This document shows positions 7,910-16,315 of a DNA stretch of 64,000 nucleotides, one piece after another; the stretch's first letter is position 1, and each line of letters begins with the position of its first letter. The translations under genes and the position numbers were made by a program. Location of the stretch: contig CAVUSI010000001.1 in NCBI GenBank assembly GCA_963744115.1, positions 124,001-188,000 of the forward strand. The letters are read 5' to 3'. The notes under the pieces were generated by a model. It worked only from the letters and a program-made list of their open reading frames with translations, was not told where the DNA came from and did not search any database. This DNA comes from Chersky-267 sp963744115. Its GTDB lineage: Bacteria > Chloroflexota > Limnocylindria > Limnocylindrales > CSP1-4.

Positions 7910-10024
7910 ATGACTGATGCCGACCTCCGTCCGAGCCAGGCTGCAGCCCGCCTCGGCACGTCGACCCGGACGGTCCAGCGCTGGATCACCACCGGCGTCC
8001 TCCCGGCACGACGCGTCGGCGGTCGATGGCGTGTCGCGTCTGACGCGTTAGACGCGTTTCTGGTGGACAGGACGTCGAGCGGCGCAGCGACCCCGACCGT
8101 CGCGCCGGCATCGATCCGGCCGATCGACACGCTGTTCGTCGCCAACCGTGGGGAGATCGCCGTCCGGATCCGCCGGACCTGCGACGGTCTCGGGATCCGG
8201 GCGGTGGTCCCGGGCGAGCGCGGCCACCCGCCGATCGACCTGCTCGACCCGGATGCGGCGGTCCGAGCCGCCGTGGGAGTCGGTGCCGACGCGGTCCACC
8301 CAGGGTTCGGCTTCCTGAGCGAGAACCCGGTCTTCGCCGAGCGCGTCGTCGAGGCCGGCCTGACCTGGGTGGGCCCGCCGGCGACGGCCATCCGCGCGAT
8401 GGGCGACAAGGCGGCAGCGCGACGCCTCGCGGCGAGCCTCGATATCCCGGTCGTTCCCGGCTACGACGACCCGAACCAGTCGGACGCCGCGATGTCGACC
8501 GCCGCTTCGACGATCGGCCTCCCGCTCATCGTCAAACCGGCGGCGGGCGGAGGCGGCAAGGGGATGCGCGTGGTCCGCGACATGACCGACCTACCGATGG
8601 CGCTCGCGGCAGCACGGCGGGAGGCTGCGGCCGCGTTCGGCGACGACCGGATCATCCTGGAGCGCTATCTCGCCGGACCGCGCCACGTCGAGGTGCAGGT
8701 CCTGTTCGATGCCCACGGACACGGCGTCCACCTGGGCGAGCGGGACTGCTCGGTGCAGCGACGGCACCAGAAGATCCTCGAGGAGACCCCATCGCCGGCG
8801 GTCGGACCGGACCTTCGCGCACGCCTCGGCGGCGCCGCCCTGGCGCTGGCCACCGCGGTGGGCTACGTCGGCGCCGGCACCTGCGAGTTCCTGGTCGACG
8901 GTGATCGGTGGTACTTCCTCGAGATGAACACCCGGCTCCAGGTCGAGCATCCGGTCACCGAGATGGCGACCGGGCGCGACCTGGTCGCGGACCAGCTCCG
9001 GATCGCGAGCGGGCGGCCGCTCGACCTCGGCCAGGCCGAGGTCGACGACCTCGTGGCGCGCAGGATCCACGCCGTCGAGGTCAGGCTCTACGCCGAGGAT
9101 GCCGACCTCGGCTTCCTGCCCGCCACCGGTCGGGTCGAGGCCCTCCGCTGGCCGGTCGAGACGGACGGCCGCGTCCGGGTGGACACGGGGATCGAGCCCG
9201 GCAGCCTGATCGACGAGCGGTTCGATCCGATGCTCGCGAAGATCGTCGTGGCGGGAGCGGATCGCCGGTCAGCGATGGAGCGGCTGACGGCGGCCCTCGA
9301 CGACACGGTCGTGCTCGGGCTGACGACCAATCTCCGGTTCCTCCGCTGGCTGGTCCGCCAGCCGGTCATCCTCGAGGGCGAGGCGCGGATCGACACGCTC
9401 GAGCGGATCTGGCCGCCGCCCATCGGACCCGATGGCGCGAAGGACGCCGGCGAGCGGTCGACGGATCCGCCCGACGATGCCTGGGGGATCGCCGCCAAGC
9501 TGCTTGCCGCGACGACCACCGACGCACGACCGCCCGCCGAGCCCGGCTCGGCACCGACGCGCCTGCCCGAGGCCTGGGCCGGCGGCTGGCGGCTGAACGG
9601 GTCACCCCGGCTCCGGATCACGGCGGAGGGCGGGGCGAGCCGGACCGTGACCGTCCCTGATCCGATGATGCCGACCGCGCGCTGGGCTGTCCTCGCGGCG
9701 GATGGCGTCGCCCACGTGGATGTCGACGGGCGGAGCATCGCCTTCGAGCTCGCTCCGGCACCCGACGTCGATCGCGCCCTGCGAACGGCTGCCGACCGAC
9801 ACGACGGCGGGTCGGAGGAGGTCCCGGCGCCGATGCCGGGTGCCGTCCTGGCGGTCCACGTCGGGGCCGGCGACACCGTTCGTGTCGGGGAGGCCCTGGT
9901 GACGCTGGAGGCGATGAAGATGGAGCATGTCGTGACGGCGACCCGACCCGCCGTCGTCCGCGAGGTCCTCGTGCGGCCGGCCGACCAGGTCCGCCGCGGT
10001 CAGCTCCTCATCGTCCTGGAGTGA
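7910..10024 (+). CDS. HTH-fused biotin carboxylase/biotin carrier subunit of acyl-CoA carboxylase
   Basis: 704 aa. Residues 1-50 are an excisionase/MerR-type winged helix-turn-helix (LRPSQAAARLGTSTRTVQRW, then LPARRVGGRWRV). After an Ala/Thr/Pro linker (52-71) a biotin carboxylase begins with TLFVANRGEIAVRIRR; GGGGKGMRVV is the ATP-grasp loop and EMNTRLQVEHPVTE the active site. The C-terminal carrier domain has the biotin Lys670 in EAMKMEHV. Fusion is in one clean frame. The segment between GIRAV and AVHPGFGFL is about 19 residues shorter than usual and lacks the YSDAD region. With the beta subunit (3083) it should form a methylcrotonyl-CoA carboxylase. An HTH on this enzyme is unusual. Confidence 0.9.
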   Translation: MTDADLRPSQAAARLGTSTRTVQRWITTGVLPARRVGGRWRVASDALDAFLVDRTSSGAATPTVAPASIRPIDTLFVANRGEIAVRIRRTCDGLGIRAVVPGERGHPPIDLLDPDAAVRAAVGVGADAVHPGFGFLSENPVFAERVVEAGLTWVGPPATAIRAMGDKAAARRLAASLDIPVVPGYDDPNQSDAAMSTAASTIGLPLIVKPAAGGGGKGMRVVRDMTDLPMALAAARREAAAAFGDDRIILERYLAGPRHVEVQVLFDAHGHGVHLGERDCSVQRRHQKILEETPSPAVGPDLRARLGGAALALATAVGYVGAGTCEFLVDGDRWYFLEMNTRLQVEHPVTEMATGRDLVADQLRIASGRPLDLGQAEVDDLVARRIHAVEVRLYAEDADLGFLPATGRVEALRWPVETDGRVRVDTGIEPGSLIDERFDPMLAKIVVAGADRRSAMERLTAALDDTVVLGLTTNLRFLRWLVRQPVILEGEARIDTLERIWPPPIGPDGAKDAGERSTDPPDDAWGIAAKLLAATTTDARPPAEPGSAPTRLPEAWAGGWRLNGSPRLRITAEGGASRTVTVPDPMMPTARWAVLAADGVAHVDVDGRSIAFELAPAPDVDRALRTAADRHDGGSEEVPAPMPGAVLAVHVGAGDTVRVGEALVTLEAMKMEHVVTATRPAVVREVLVRPADQVRRGQLLIVLE

Positions 10025-10071
10025 CCGGCGGCCCGTCGCTTGCTACCCTCAGCGCGAACGAAGGAGGATCC

Positions 10072-10257
10072 ATGGCCGAAACCCTGCCGGATACCCGCGA
10101 CGCATTGCTCGTCCTCCACCGCGAGGCTCGCCGCAGGCGCGCCGCCGCCCCGCTCGGCGGAGAGGCGTATCGGCAGGCCTGCGAGGACATCGCCGCGATC
10201 GAGGTCCGGATCGCCGAGATCGAGGTCGCCGCCGGCGCCGGGACCCGAGAGGGCTGA
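10072..10257 (+). CDS. Small helical protein of unknown function, 61 aa
   Basis: Starts at ATG 10072, preceded by a strong AAGGAGGAT site, one of the best Shine-Dalgarno sequences in the window. The product (MAETLPDTRDALLVLHREAR then EAYRQACEDIAAIEVRIAEIEVAA) is charged, lacks membrane segments, and the second half could form a coiled coil. It sits between the biotin subunit (47 nt) and HMG-CoA lyase (10 nt) on the same strand. I do not recognise the family. Confidence 0.65.
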   Translation: MAETLPDTRDALLVLHREARRRRAAAPLGGEAYRQACEDIAAIEVRIAEIEVAAGAGTREG

Positions 10258-10267
10258 GGCCGATCCC

Positions 10268-11218
10268 ATGACCGACGGCCCGGCGACCGACACGGACCGG
10301 CACGTCCGGATCTACGAGGTCGGGCCGCGCGACGGGCTGCAGAACGAGGCGACCGAGGTCCCGACGGCGGCCAAGGTCCGGTTCGTCGAATTGCTCGTGG
10401 CGGCGGGGCTGCGCGAGATCGAGGCGACCAGCTTCGTCTCCCCGCGGTCGATCCCGCAGCTCGCCGATGCCGACGAGCTCCTGCCGGCGCTGCCGGACGT
10501 CACCGGCGTCCGTTACCCGGTCCTCGTCCCGAACCTTCGTGGACTCGCCCGTGCCGAGGCCGCCGGTGCGGAGGCGCTGGCCGTCTTCACCGCCACGACC
10601 GATGCCTTCACCGAGCACAACATCGGGATGACCGTGGCCGACTCGCTCGATGCGTTCGCGCCGGTGCTCGAGCGTGCCGGCGACCTCGGCTGGTGGCGCC
10701 GGGCCTACGTCTCGACCGCCTTCGGCTGCCCCTACACCGGCCGGGTGGATCCGGCCCATGCGCTCGAGCTGGCCGTCGAGCTGTTCGACCTCGGTGCGGA
10801 CGAAGTCTGCTTCGGCGACACGATCGGGGTCGGGGTCCCGGACCAGGTCGCCGATCTGATCCGGCGTGCCGTCGAGGCCGGGTTGCACCTGGACCGGCTC
10901 GCCTTCCACTTCCACGATACGCGGGGGACCGCGCTGGCCAATGTCTCGGCCGCGCTGGCGGCGGGGATCCGCTGCTTCGATGCGTCGACCGGTGGGACCG
11001 GCGGCTGCCCCTACGCCCCGGGTGCCGCCGGGAACCTCGCGACCGAAGACCTCGTGTATCTCCTCGACGCGGAGGACTGGCAGCACGGGGTCAAGCTCGA
11101 TCGCGTCCTCGAGGCGGCGCGCTTCGTGTCCTCGACGCTGGGCCGCCCGCTGGCCAGCAAGGTGGGCCAGGCCGGGGGTTGGGATCCCGCGAGCGGCGGA
11201 GCGACCGGACTCGCCTGA
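10268..11218 (+). CDS. Hydroxymethylglutaryl-CoA lyase
   Basis: 316 aa TIM-barrel of the HMGL-like family; it splits HMG-CoA into acetyl-CoA and acetoacetate, the last step of leucine degradation. Seen: YEVGPRDGLQNE at the N-terminus (catalytic Arg-Asp), EATSFVSPRSIPQLAD, the metal site HFHDTRG, and the flexible-loop Cys in GGTGGCPYAPGAAGN. ATG 10268 lies 10 nt after the small upstream gene and is clearly co-transcribed. The frame is clean. Confidence 0.95.
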   Translation: MTDGPATDTDRHVRIYEVGPRDGLQNEATEVPTAAKVRFVELLVAAGLREIEATSFVSPRSIPQLADADELLPALPDVTGVRYPVLVPNLRGLARAEAAGAEALAVFTATTDAFTEHNIGMTVADSLDAFAPVLERAGDLGWWRRAYVSTAFGCPYTGRVDPAHALELAVELFDLGADEVCFGDTIGVGVPDQVADLIRRAVEAGLHLDRLAFHFHDTRGTALANVSAALAAGIRCFDASTGGTGGCPYAPGAAGNLATEDLVYLLDAEDWQHGVKLDRVLEAARFVSSTLGRPLASKVGQAGGWDPASGGATGLA

Positions 11219-11263
11219 ACGTGCCGCAGGCCCGTGCCGCGCTCCTGCTATCCTCGCGTGGCC

Positions 11264-11779
11264 ATGGACGGTGTCGTTCTCGTCCTGAACCAGAACTACG
11301 AGCCGCTCAACGTCTGCGATCTGCCGCGCGCCTTCCGTCTCCTGTTCGGCGAGAAGGCAGAAGTGGTCGAATACGACCACCAGATGATCCGGACGCCGCG
11401 GACGGAGTTCCGCGCCCCGTCGGTGATCCGCATCCAGCACCACGTCCGGCGGCCGCGACCGCGGGTAAAGCTGACTCGGCGCGAGATCTTCGCCCGCGAC
11501 GACCACCGCTGCCAGTACTGCGGACGCCAGTCGAACGACCTCACCCTCGACCACATCGTCCCGCGCCATCGCGGCGGCGGTCACACCTGGGAGAACCTCG
11601 TCGCCGCGTGCAAGTCGTGCAACCACCGCAAGGGCGGCAAGCTGCTCGAGGAGGCCCGGATCCGGCTGGTCCGTCCACCGTTCGAACCGCGCAGCGACGT
11701 CTATTCCCTGTTCACGCCGTACCTCATCGACGCCAGGAACGAGGCATGGCGGGACTACCTCTTCCTCGGCCGCAACTAG
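11264..11779 (+). CDS. HNH endonuclease-family protein
   Basis: 171 aa. Starts MDGVVLVLNQNYEPLNVC, then an HNH nuclease core with paired cysteines: CQYCGRQSNDLTLDHIVPRHRGG and CKSCNHRKGGK. The two CXXC pairs bind zinc; DHIV and the NH of SCNH give the metal-dependent nuclease site. These stand-alone chromosomal HNH proteins are common in actinobacteria and Chloroflexota, and their role is unknown. A TATCCT hexamer lies 9 nt before the ATG. The 3' end overlaps the next gene by 34 nt. Confidence 0.85.
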   Translation: MDGVVLVLNQNYEPLNVCDLPRAFRLLFGEKAEVVEYDHQMIRTPRTEFRAPSVIRIQHHVRRPRPRVKLTRREIFARDDHRCQYCGRQSNDLTLDHIVPRHRGGGHTWENLVAACKSCNHRKGGKLLEEARIRLVRPPFEPRSDVYSLFTPYLIDARNEAWRDYLFLGRN

Positions 11780-13116
11780 CCGAGGCGGTCCCGGCCGACG
11801 TCGTCGACGTCATCGAGACCCTCCGGGCGGGGGGTCAGGCCGGGTTCGTGGTGGGCGGCTCGCTCCGCGACGTGCTGCTCGGTCTCACCCCGCACGATTG
11901 GGATCTGGCGACGGACGCCCGACCGGAGCGGATCCTCGAACTGTTCCCGGAGGCCGTCTACGAGAACGCCTTCGGCACCGTCGCCGTGCGCCATCGCGAC
12001 CGGACGGTCGAGATCACGACCTTCCGCCGAGATCACGACTACGCGGACTTCCGCCGCCCCCACCGGGTCGAGTTCGGCGACGCGATCGAGACGGACCTGG
12101 CCCGGCGCGACTTCACGATCAACGCGATGGCCTGGGGCAGGACGGCGACGGGGCCGACCTTCGACCTGATCGATCCGTTCGGCGGCCGGCGCGATCTGGA
12201 GGCAGGGATCCTGCGCGCTGTCGGCGACCCGAGCGTCAGGTTCGGCGAGGACGCGCTCCGGATGATCCGGGCGATGCGCCTGTCGGCGGTCCTCGGCTTC
12301 GCCATCGAGGCCGACACCATGTCCGCGATCGAGGCCCGGTCCGAGCTCGTCCGCCATCTATCCGGCGAGCGGATCGCCGCCGAGCTCGAGAAGCTCCTGG
12401 CGACCGCGGTCCCATCGGTCGGATTGCGGCCGCTCGAGGCCACCGGGCTGCTTGCCGGGATCTCGCCCGAGCTCGCTGCGCAACGCGGCATCGCCCAGAA
12501 CAAGATGCCGGGCGAGGACCTCTGGGACCACACGCTGCGGGCCGTCGATGCGGCTCCGCGCGACCATCCGGTCGTCCGGCTGGCCGCGCTGGTCCACGAC
12601 ATCGGCAAGCCGTCGACGTTCGCCGACGGACGGTTCATCGGCCATGACGCGGTCGGCGCGGATCTGGCGACCGCCCTGCTGGAACGGCTGCGCTTTCCCC
12701 GCTCGCCGACAGAACGAGTCACCCATCTCGTCCGCCAGCACATGTTCGCGTACGAATCGTCATGGGGGGACCCTGCCGTCCGACGCTTCATCGCCAAGAT
12801 CGGTCCCGCGGCGCTCGACGAGCTGTTCGAGCTGCGTCAGGCCGACAATGTCGGGAGCGGGCTCCCGCCGGACGCGGGCGGGATCGACGAGCTCCGCCGG
12901 CGCGTCGCCGAGCAGCTGGCCGCCGAGGTCGCCCTCCATCGACGGGACCTGGCCGTGGACGGGGACGACCTGATCGCCGAGCTGGGGGCCGTGCCGGGAC
13001 CGCGTCTCGGCGCGGTGCTCGATCGCCTGCTCGAGGAGGTCGTCGACGACCCGGCGCTGAACGACCGACCGACTCTCCTGCTGCTCGCCCAGGCCCAGCT
13101 CGCCCAGGAGGAGTAG
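11746..13116 (+). CDS. CCA-adding/poly(A) polymerase-family tRNA nucleotidyltransferase with HD domain
   Basis: 456 aa. GFVVGGSLRDVLLG and the catalytic HDWDLATDA (DxD) mark the nucleotidyltransferase head. RRDFTINAMAW and RFGEDALRMIRAMRLSA are the neck motifs. A C-terminal HD domain (LVHDIGKP, GHDAVGADL) is appended, as in many bacterial CCA enzymes with phosphohydrolase activity. It matures or repairs tRNA 3' ends. I start at ATG 11746, inside the upstream HNH gene, because the product then opens normally; this gives a 34-nt overlap in another frame. Confidence 0.88.
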   Translation: MAGLPLPRPQLAEAVPADVVDVIETLRAGGQAGFVVGGSLRDVLLGLTPHDWDLATDARPERILELFPEAVYENAFGTVAVRHRDRTVEITTFRRDHDYADFRRPHRVEFGDAIETDLARRDFTINAMAWGRTATGPTFDLIDPFGGRRDLEAGILRAVGDPSVRFGEDALRMIRAMRLSAVLGFAIEADTMSAIEARSELVRHLSGERIAAELEKLLATAVPSVGLRPLEATGLLAGISPELAAQRGIAQNKMPGEDLWDHTLRAVDAAPRDHPVVRLAALVHDIGKPSTFADGRFIGHDAVGADLATALLERLRFPRSPTERVTHLVRQHMFAYESSWGDPAVRRFIAKIGPAALDELFELRQADNVGSGLPPDAGGIDELRRRVAEQLAAEVALHRRDLAVDGDDLIAELGAVPGPRLGAVLDRLLEEVVDDPALNDRPTLLLLAQAQLAQEE

Positions 13117-13126
13117 GGTCCGCAGC

Positions 13127-14134
13127 GTGAAGGTCCTGGTCACCGGGGGGGCAGGCTACGTCGGGTCGGTCAGCGTCGAGCGTCTGCTCGAGGCGGGTCA
13201 TCACGTCGTGGTCCTCGACGACCTGTCGACCGGGCACCGCGCCGCCGTCGACTCGAGCCTCGTCGAGGCGTCATATGCCGACGGTCCCGGGACCGCGGCC
13301 CTTCTCGACCGGGAGCGGATCGACGTGATCCTCCACTGCGCGGCCCGCTCGCTGGTCGGGGAGTCGATCGTCGATCCGGCGAAGTACTACCGCGAGAACG
13401 TCGCTGGCGGCATCGCCCTCCTCGAGGCGGCCCGTGCGGTCGGGGTCCGGCGGGTCGTCTTCTCCTCGACGGCCGCGGTCTACGGGAGTCCCGAGACCAC
13501 GCCGATCGCCGAGGATGCCCCGCTCGCGCCGATCAATCCATACGGGGAGACGAAGCGCACGTTCGAAGGAGCGCTCCGCTGGTACGGCGCCGCATACGGC
13601 CTGCGAAGCGTCGCGCTGCGCTATTTCAACGTGGCCGGCGCCACCGAGCGTCACGGCGAGCAGCACGATCCCGAGACGCACCTCATCCCGAACATCCTGG
13701 CCGCCGCCGAGCGCGGACGCCCGGTGACGGTCTTCGGGACCGACTACCCGACGCCCGACGGGACGAACATCCGCGACTACATCCACGTCCGCGACCTGGC
13801 CGACGCTCACCTCGCCGCCATCGAGGCGACGTCCGACGACGACCGCAGGACCGACGATCCAGCGGCACCCGGCGATCGGCGAGGGGGTCGTGCGCTCGCG
13901 CTCAACCTGGGGAGCGAGACCGGGTTCAGCGTCCTCGAGGTCATCGCCGCCGCCGAACGCGTGATCGGACGACCGATCGGCGCCGAGCTCGGGCCGCGAC
14001 GGGCCGGCGATCCGCCGATCCTGGTCGCCGCCAACCACCTGGCGCGCGAGGTCCTCGGCTGGACGCCACGCCTCGGCTCGCTCGACGCGATGATCGGATC
14101 CGCCTGGGAGTGGCGACGGACCCAGCCGACCTAG
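13127..14134 (+). CDS. galE: UDP-glucose 4-epimerase
   Basis: 335 aa extended short-chain dehydrogenase. GGAGYVGS binds NAD, SSTAAVYG gives the catalytic Ser, and NPYGETK the Tyr-x-x-x-Lys pair. NIRDYIHVRDLADAH is the conserved substrate-loop segment of GalE. An inserted acidic stretch around residues 230-255 (DDDRRTDDP then GDRRGG) is not typical and lies in a surface loop. The start codon is GTG at 13127, 10 nt after the upstream gene. The stop overlaps that of the convergent MFS gene by 4 nt. Confidence 0.9.
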   Translation: MKVLVTGGAGYVGSVSVERLLEAGHHVVVLDDLSTGHRAAVDSSLVEASYADGPGTAALLDRERIDVILHCAARSLVGESIVDPAKYYRENVAGGIALLEAARAVGVRRVVFSSTAAVYGSPETTPIAEDAPLAPINPYGETKRTFEGALRWYGAAYGLRSVALRYFNVAGATERHGEQHDPETHLIPNILAAAERGRPVTVFGTDYPTPDGTNIRDYIHVRDLADAHLAAIEATSDDDRRTDDPAAPGDRRGGRALALNLGSETGFSVLEVIAAAERVIGRPIGAELGPRRAGDPPILVAANHLAREVLGWTPRLGSLDAMIGSAWEWRRTQPT

Positions 14135-15510
14135 ACGCGCGGCTCGATCGGCGCGTTCGCAGGGATCAGCCGCTCGGGCGGGGCGATCGGGTGGGGGTGG
14201 TCGCCGGCGGCGTCGAACTCGCCGGAGCCCGTCCATCGATCGCTCACCGGCCAGATCAGCCAGAGCCCGATGACCATCGTCACGAGCAGGCTCAGGATCG
14301 CCAGCTGATAGGCGCCATTGCCGAGGGTGTCGACGAGGAGGAACACGATCAGGCCGTAGAGCAGCTGCCCGATCACCTGCGAGCCCTTGCCGACCAGCCC
14401 GTACAGGCCGAAGAACTCGCCGAGCCGGGCCGGTGGCGACAGCCTGATCATGAACACCCGGTCGGCGACCTGGACCCCGCCGAGCCCGGACCCGACGATG
14501 GCTCCGGCGGCGATGAAGATCGCGATGCCCGTGGCGGTCGAGGGTAGGGCGAGCGCGACCACCCCGAGGACCAGCCCGACGACCCACGAGGCAAGGACGG
14601 CCACCAGCGTCTTCTTCGGTCCGAACCGATCGACCAGCCGGCCCCAGCCGAAGCTCGCCAGGATCGCCACGACCACCAGGACGAGCGAGATGTACAGGAA
14701 CTGGCCCTGGGTCAGCCCCATCCCCCGGACCGCGACAACGCTCATCACGACGATCAGGGTGTTGACCGCGTCCGAGTAGAACAGCCGGCCGACCAGGAAG
14801 CGGAGCAAGCCGGGGACCTGGCGGGCGTGACCGATCGTGATCCCGACCTGCCGGAACGATCCCCGGATGTCGGCCCAGCTGACGCGCTCCCGGCCGGCCG
14901 GCGCCGGCGGCTCCTTGACGACCAGGAAGATCGGGATGGCGAAGACCGCGAAGAGGATCCCCGCGATGAGGAAGATCGGGTCGGGTGTCTCGGTGATCCC
15001 GAGGCCGAGCAGGACCACGGCGGTGACGAGCGTGCCGAGATAGCCAACGCCGACGCCGATCCCGGACAGCCGCCCACGGGTCGCCGGGAAGCTGACCTCG
15101 GCCAGCGTCGCGTCGTAGTAGATGAGGGCGGCCTGGTAGGCGAAGTTGGCGACCGTGAACAGGACCGCACCGATGAGGGCAGGGCTCGGGCCGATGATCG
15201 CCGACGGGACGATGGCCAGGACCGTGAAGAACAACAGGAACGGGAGCCGGCGCCCCCCGCGATCCGAGATCGCCCCGAGGAACGGCGAGATGAGTGCGTT
15301 GAACCCGACCGACACGGCGATCGCGAGGCCCTGGACGAGCTGGCCCGGTCCCTGGCCGTAGCGCGCGTCATCCGTCAGCCACAGGCCGATCGCGGTCGAC
15401 ACGATCGCGTAGCTGAAGACGGTGTTGGCGAGGTCGTACAGGGACCACGCCACGGGCACCCGGGCACGGCCGCTGGGAGTGAGCGCCGCGAGGCGCGCCG
15501 CCGGGTTCAT
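14131..15510 (-). CDS. UMF1-family MFS transporter
   Basis: 459 aa with about 12 hydrophobic segments. ARVPVAWSLYDLANTVFSYAI near the start is the hallmark of the UMF1/Atg22-like branch of the major facilitator superfamily, and AISDRGGRRLPFL is the MFS loop 2-3 motif. Members are annotated as putative peptide or amino-acid exporters, but the substrate here is unknown. It converges on galE with overlapping stops, so the two transcripts must end inside each other; no hairpin terminator was seen between them. Confidence 0.85.
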   Translation of the reverse strand: MNPAARLAALTPSGRARVPVAWSLYDLANTVFSYAIVSTAIGLWLTDDARYGQGPGQLVQGLAIAVSVGFNALISPFLGAISDRGGRRLPFLLFFTVLAIVPSAIIGPSPALIGAVLFTVANFAYQAALIYYDATLAEVSFPATRGRLSGIGVGVGYLGTLVTAVVLLGLGITETPDPIFLIAGILFAVFAIPIFLVVKEPPAPAGRERVSWADIRGSFRQVGITIGHARQVPGLLRFLVGRLFYSDAVNTLIVVMSVVAVRGMGLTQGQFLYISLVLVVVAILASFGWGRLVDRFGPKKTLVAVLASWVVGLVLGVVALALPSTATGIAIFIAAGAIVGSGLGGVQVADRVFMIRLSPPARLGEFFGLYGLVGKGSQVIGQLLYGLIVFLLVDTLGNGAYQLAILSLLVTMVIGLWLIWPVSDRWTGSGEFDAAGDHPHPIAPPERLIPANAPIEPRV

Positions 15511-15560
15511 CGGGCCGCGGAGGCCGGGCAGATCACCGCGGGATGATAGGTCCTGCGGTG

Positions 15561-15566
15561 TACGCT
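15561..15566 (+). promoter_or_regulatory. Candidate -10 hexamer TACGCT of the ligase-like gene
   Basis: TACGCT ends 7 nt before the ATG at 15574, with no convincing Shine-Dalgarno. It is a near match to the leaderless spacing seen elsewhere. Confidence 0.42.
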
Positions 15567-15573
15567 TCGGGGG

Positions 15574-16263
15574 ATGCGATCACCATCGGCGACCATCGGC
15601 GTCGCGACCTGGCGGCCCCAGCTGTTCGGCGGCGGCAACGCCAAGAAGGTCGTGGACCCGCTGATCGAGCCGCACTGGGAAGGGGATCGCGTCCTGGTCG
15701 GGGTCACCCTGGGCGACGATCCGGGGGTCGAGATCGTCGACGAGCACGGCACGCCGATCATCGACGAGGCGGGGATCAGCGCCGAGCTCCTGGCGGCCAC
15801 CCGGGCGTCGAGCCTCGTGGTCGACGGCTACCTCACGAGGCAGGCGACCCGGTCCATCGAGGGGCTCGGACTCGACGGGCCGCATGCGCCGTCGGTCGGC
15901 GACATGACCGCCCAGATGTTCCTCGGGTCGGCCGGGAGGCGACGGCGCGCGGAGCTCGCCGACGCGCAGGCGCAGGCCCTCGCCGCGGGGCCGCTCGCGT
16001 TCGTCGCCGTCGACCTGCTCGCGGTCGACGGCGAGCCCATCCTCGACGCGCCGCTGCTCGAGCGGAAGCGGATCCTGGAGGGCGTGCTGCTCGAGTCGGA
16101 TCTCGTTCGGCGGACCGCGTTCGTCCGGCTGCCGATCGACGCCTGGGTCGGGACGTGGCGGAGCATCGGCTTCCGGACGATGGCCTACAAGGCCGCCAAC
16201 GGCCGCTACCTGCCCGGCGAGAAGAACCCTGGCTGGGCGACGGTGGCGATCCCCAGCCGCTGA
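15574..16263 (+). CDS. Degenerate ATP-dependent DNA ligase-like nucleotidyltransferase domain
   Basis: 229 aa that follow the plan of an ATP-dependent DNA ligase adenylation domain: IEPHWEGDRVLVGV aligns with motif I (normally EPKWDGxR), SLVVDGYL with motif III (VLDGEL), FVAVDLLAVDGEPILDAPLLERKRIL with the FDLLxxDGxxLxxxPLxERR segment, and MAYKAANGRYLPGEKN with motif IV and the following KxxxxYxPG. The motif I lysine that takes AMP is His, and the motif III Glu is Tyr. No OB-fold domain follows. So the fold is probably kept and the ligase activity lost. Start ATG 15574; lead gene before the glycosyltransferase operon, 52 nt away. Confidence 0.7.
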   Translation: MRSPSATIGVATWRPQLFGGGNAKKVVDPLIEPHWEGDRVLVGVTLGDDPGVEIVDEHGTPIIDEAGISAELLAATRASSLVVDGYLTRQATRSIEGLGLDGPHAPSVGDMTAQMFLGSAGRRRRAELADAQAQALAAGPLAFVAVDLLAVDGEPILDAPLLERKRILEGVLLESDLVRRTAFVRLPIDAWVGTWRSIGFRTMAYKAANGRYLPGEKNPGWATVAIPSR

Positions 16264-16303
16264 CCGGCGCGCTCCGAAACGGACGCGCCCATGCGCCCGG
16301 TGG

Positions 16304-16309
16304 TACGGT
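16304..16309 (+). promoter_or_regulatory. Candidate -10 hexamer TACGGT of the glucosylglycerate operon
   Basis: TACGGT ends 6 nt before the GTG at 16316; no Shine-Dalgarno. It would drive the three-gene operon that follows. Confidence 0.48.
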
Positions 16310-16315
16310 GGCGCG

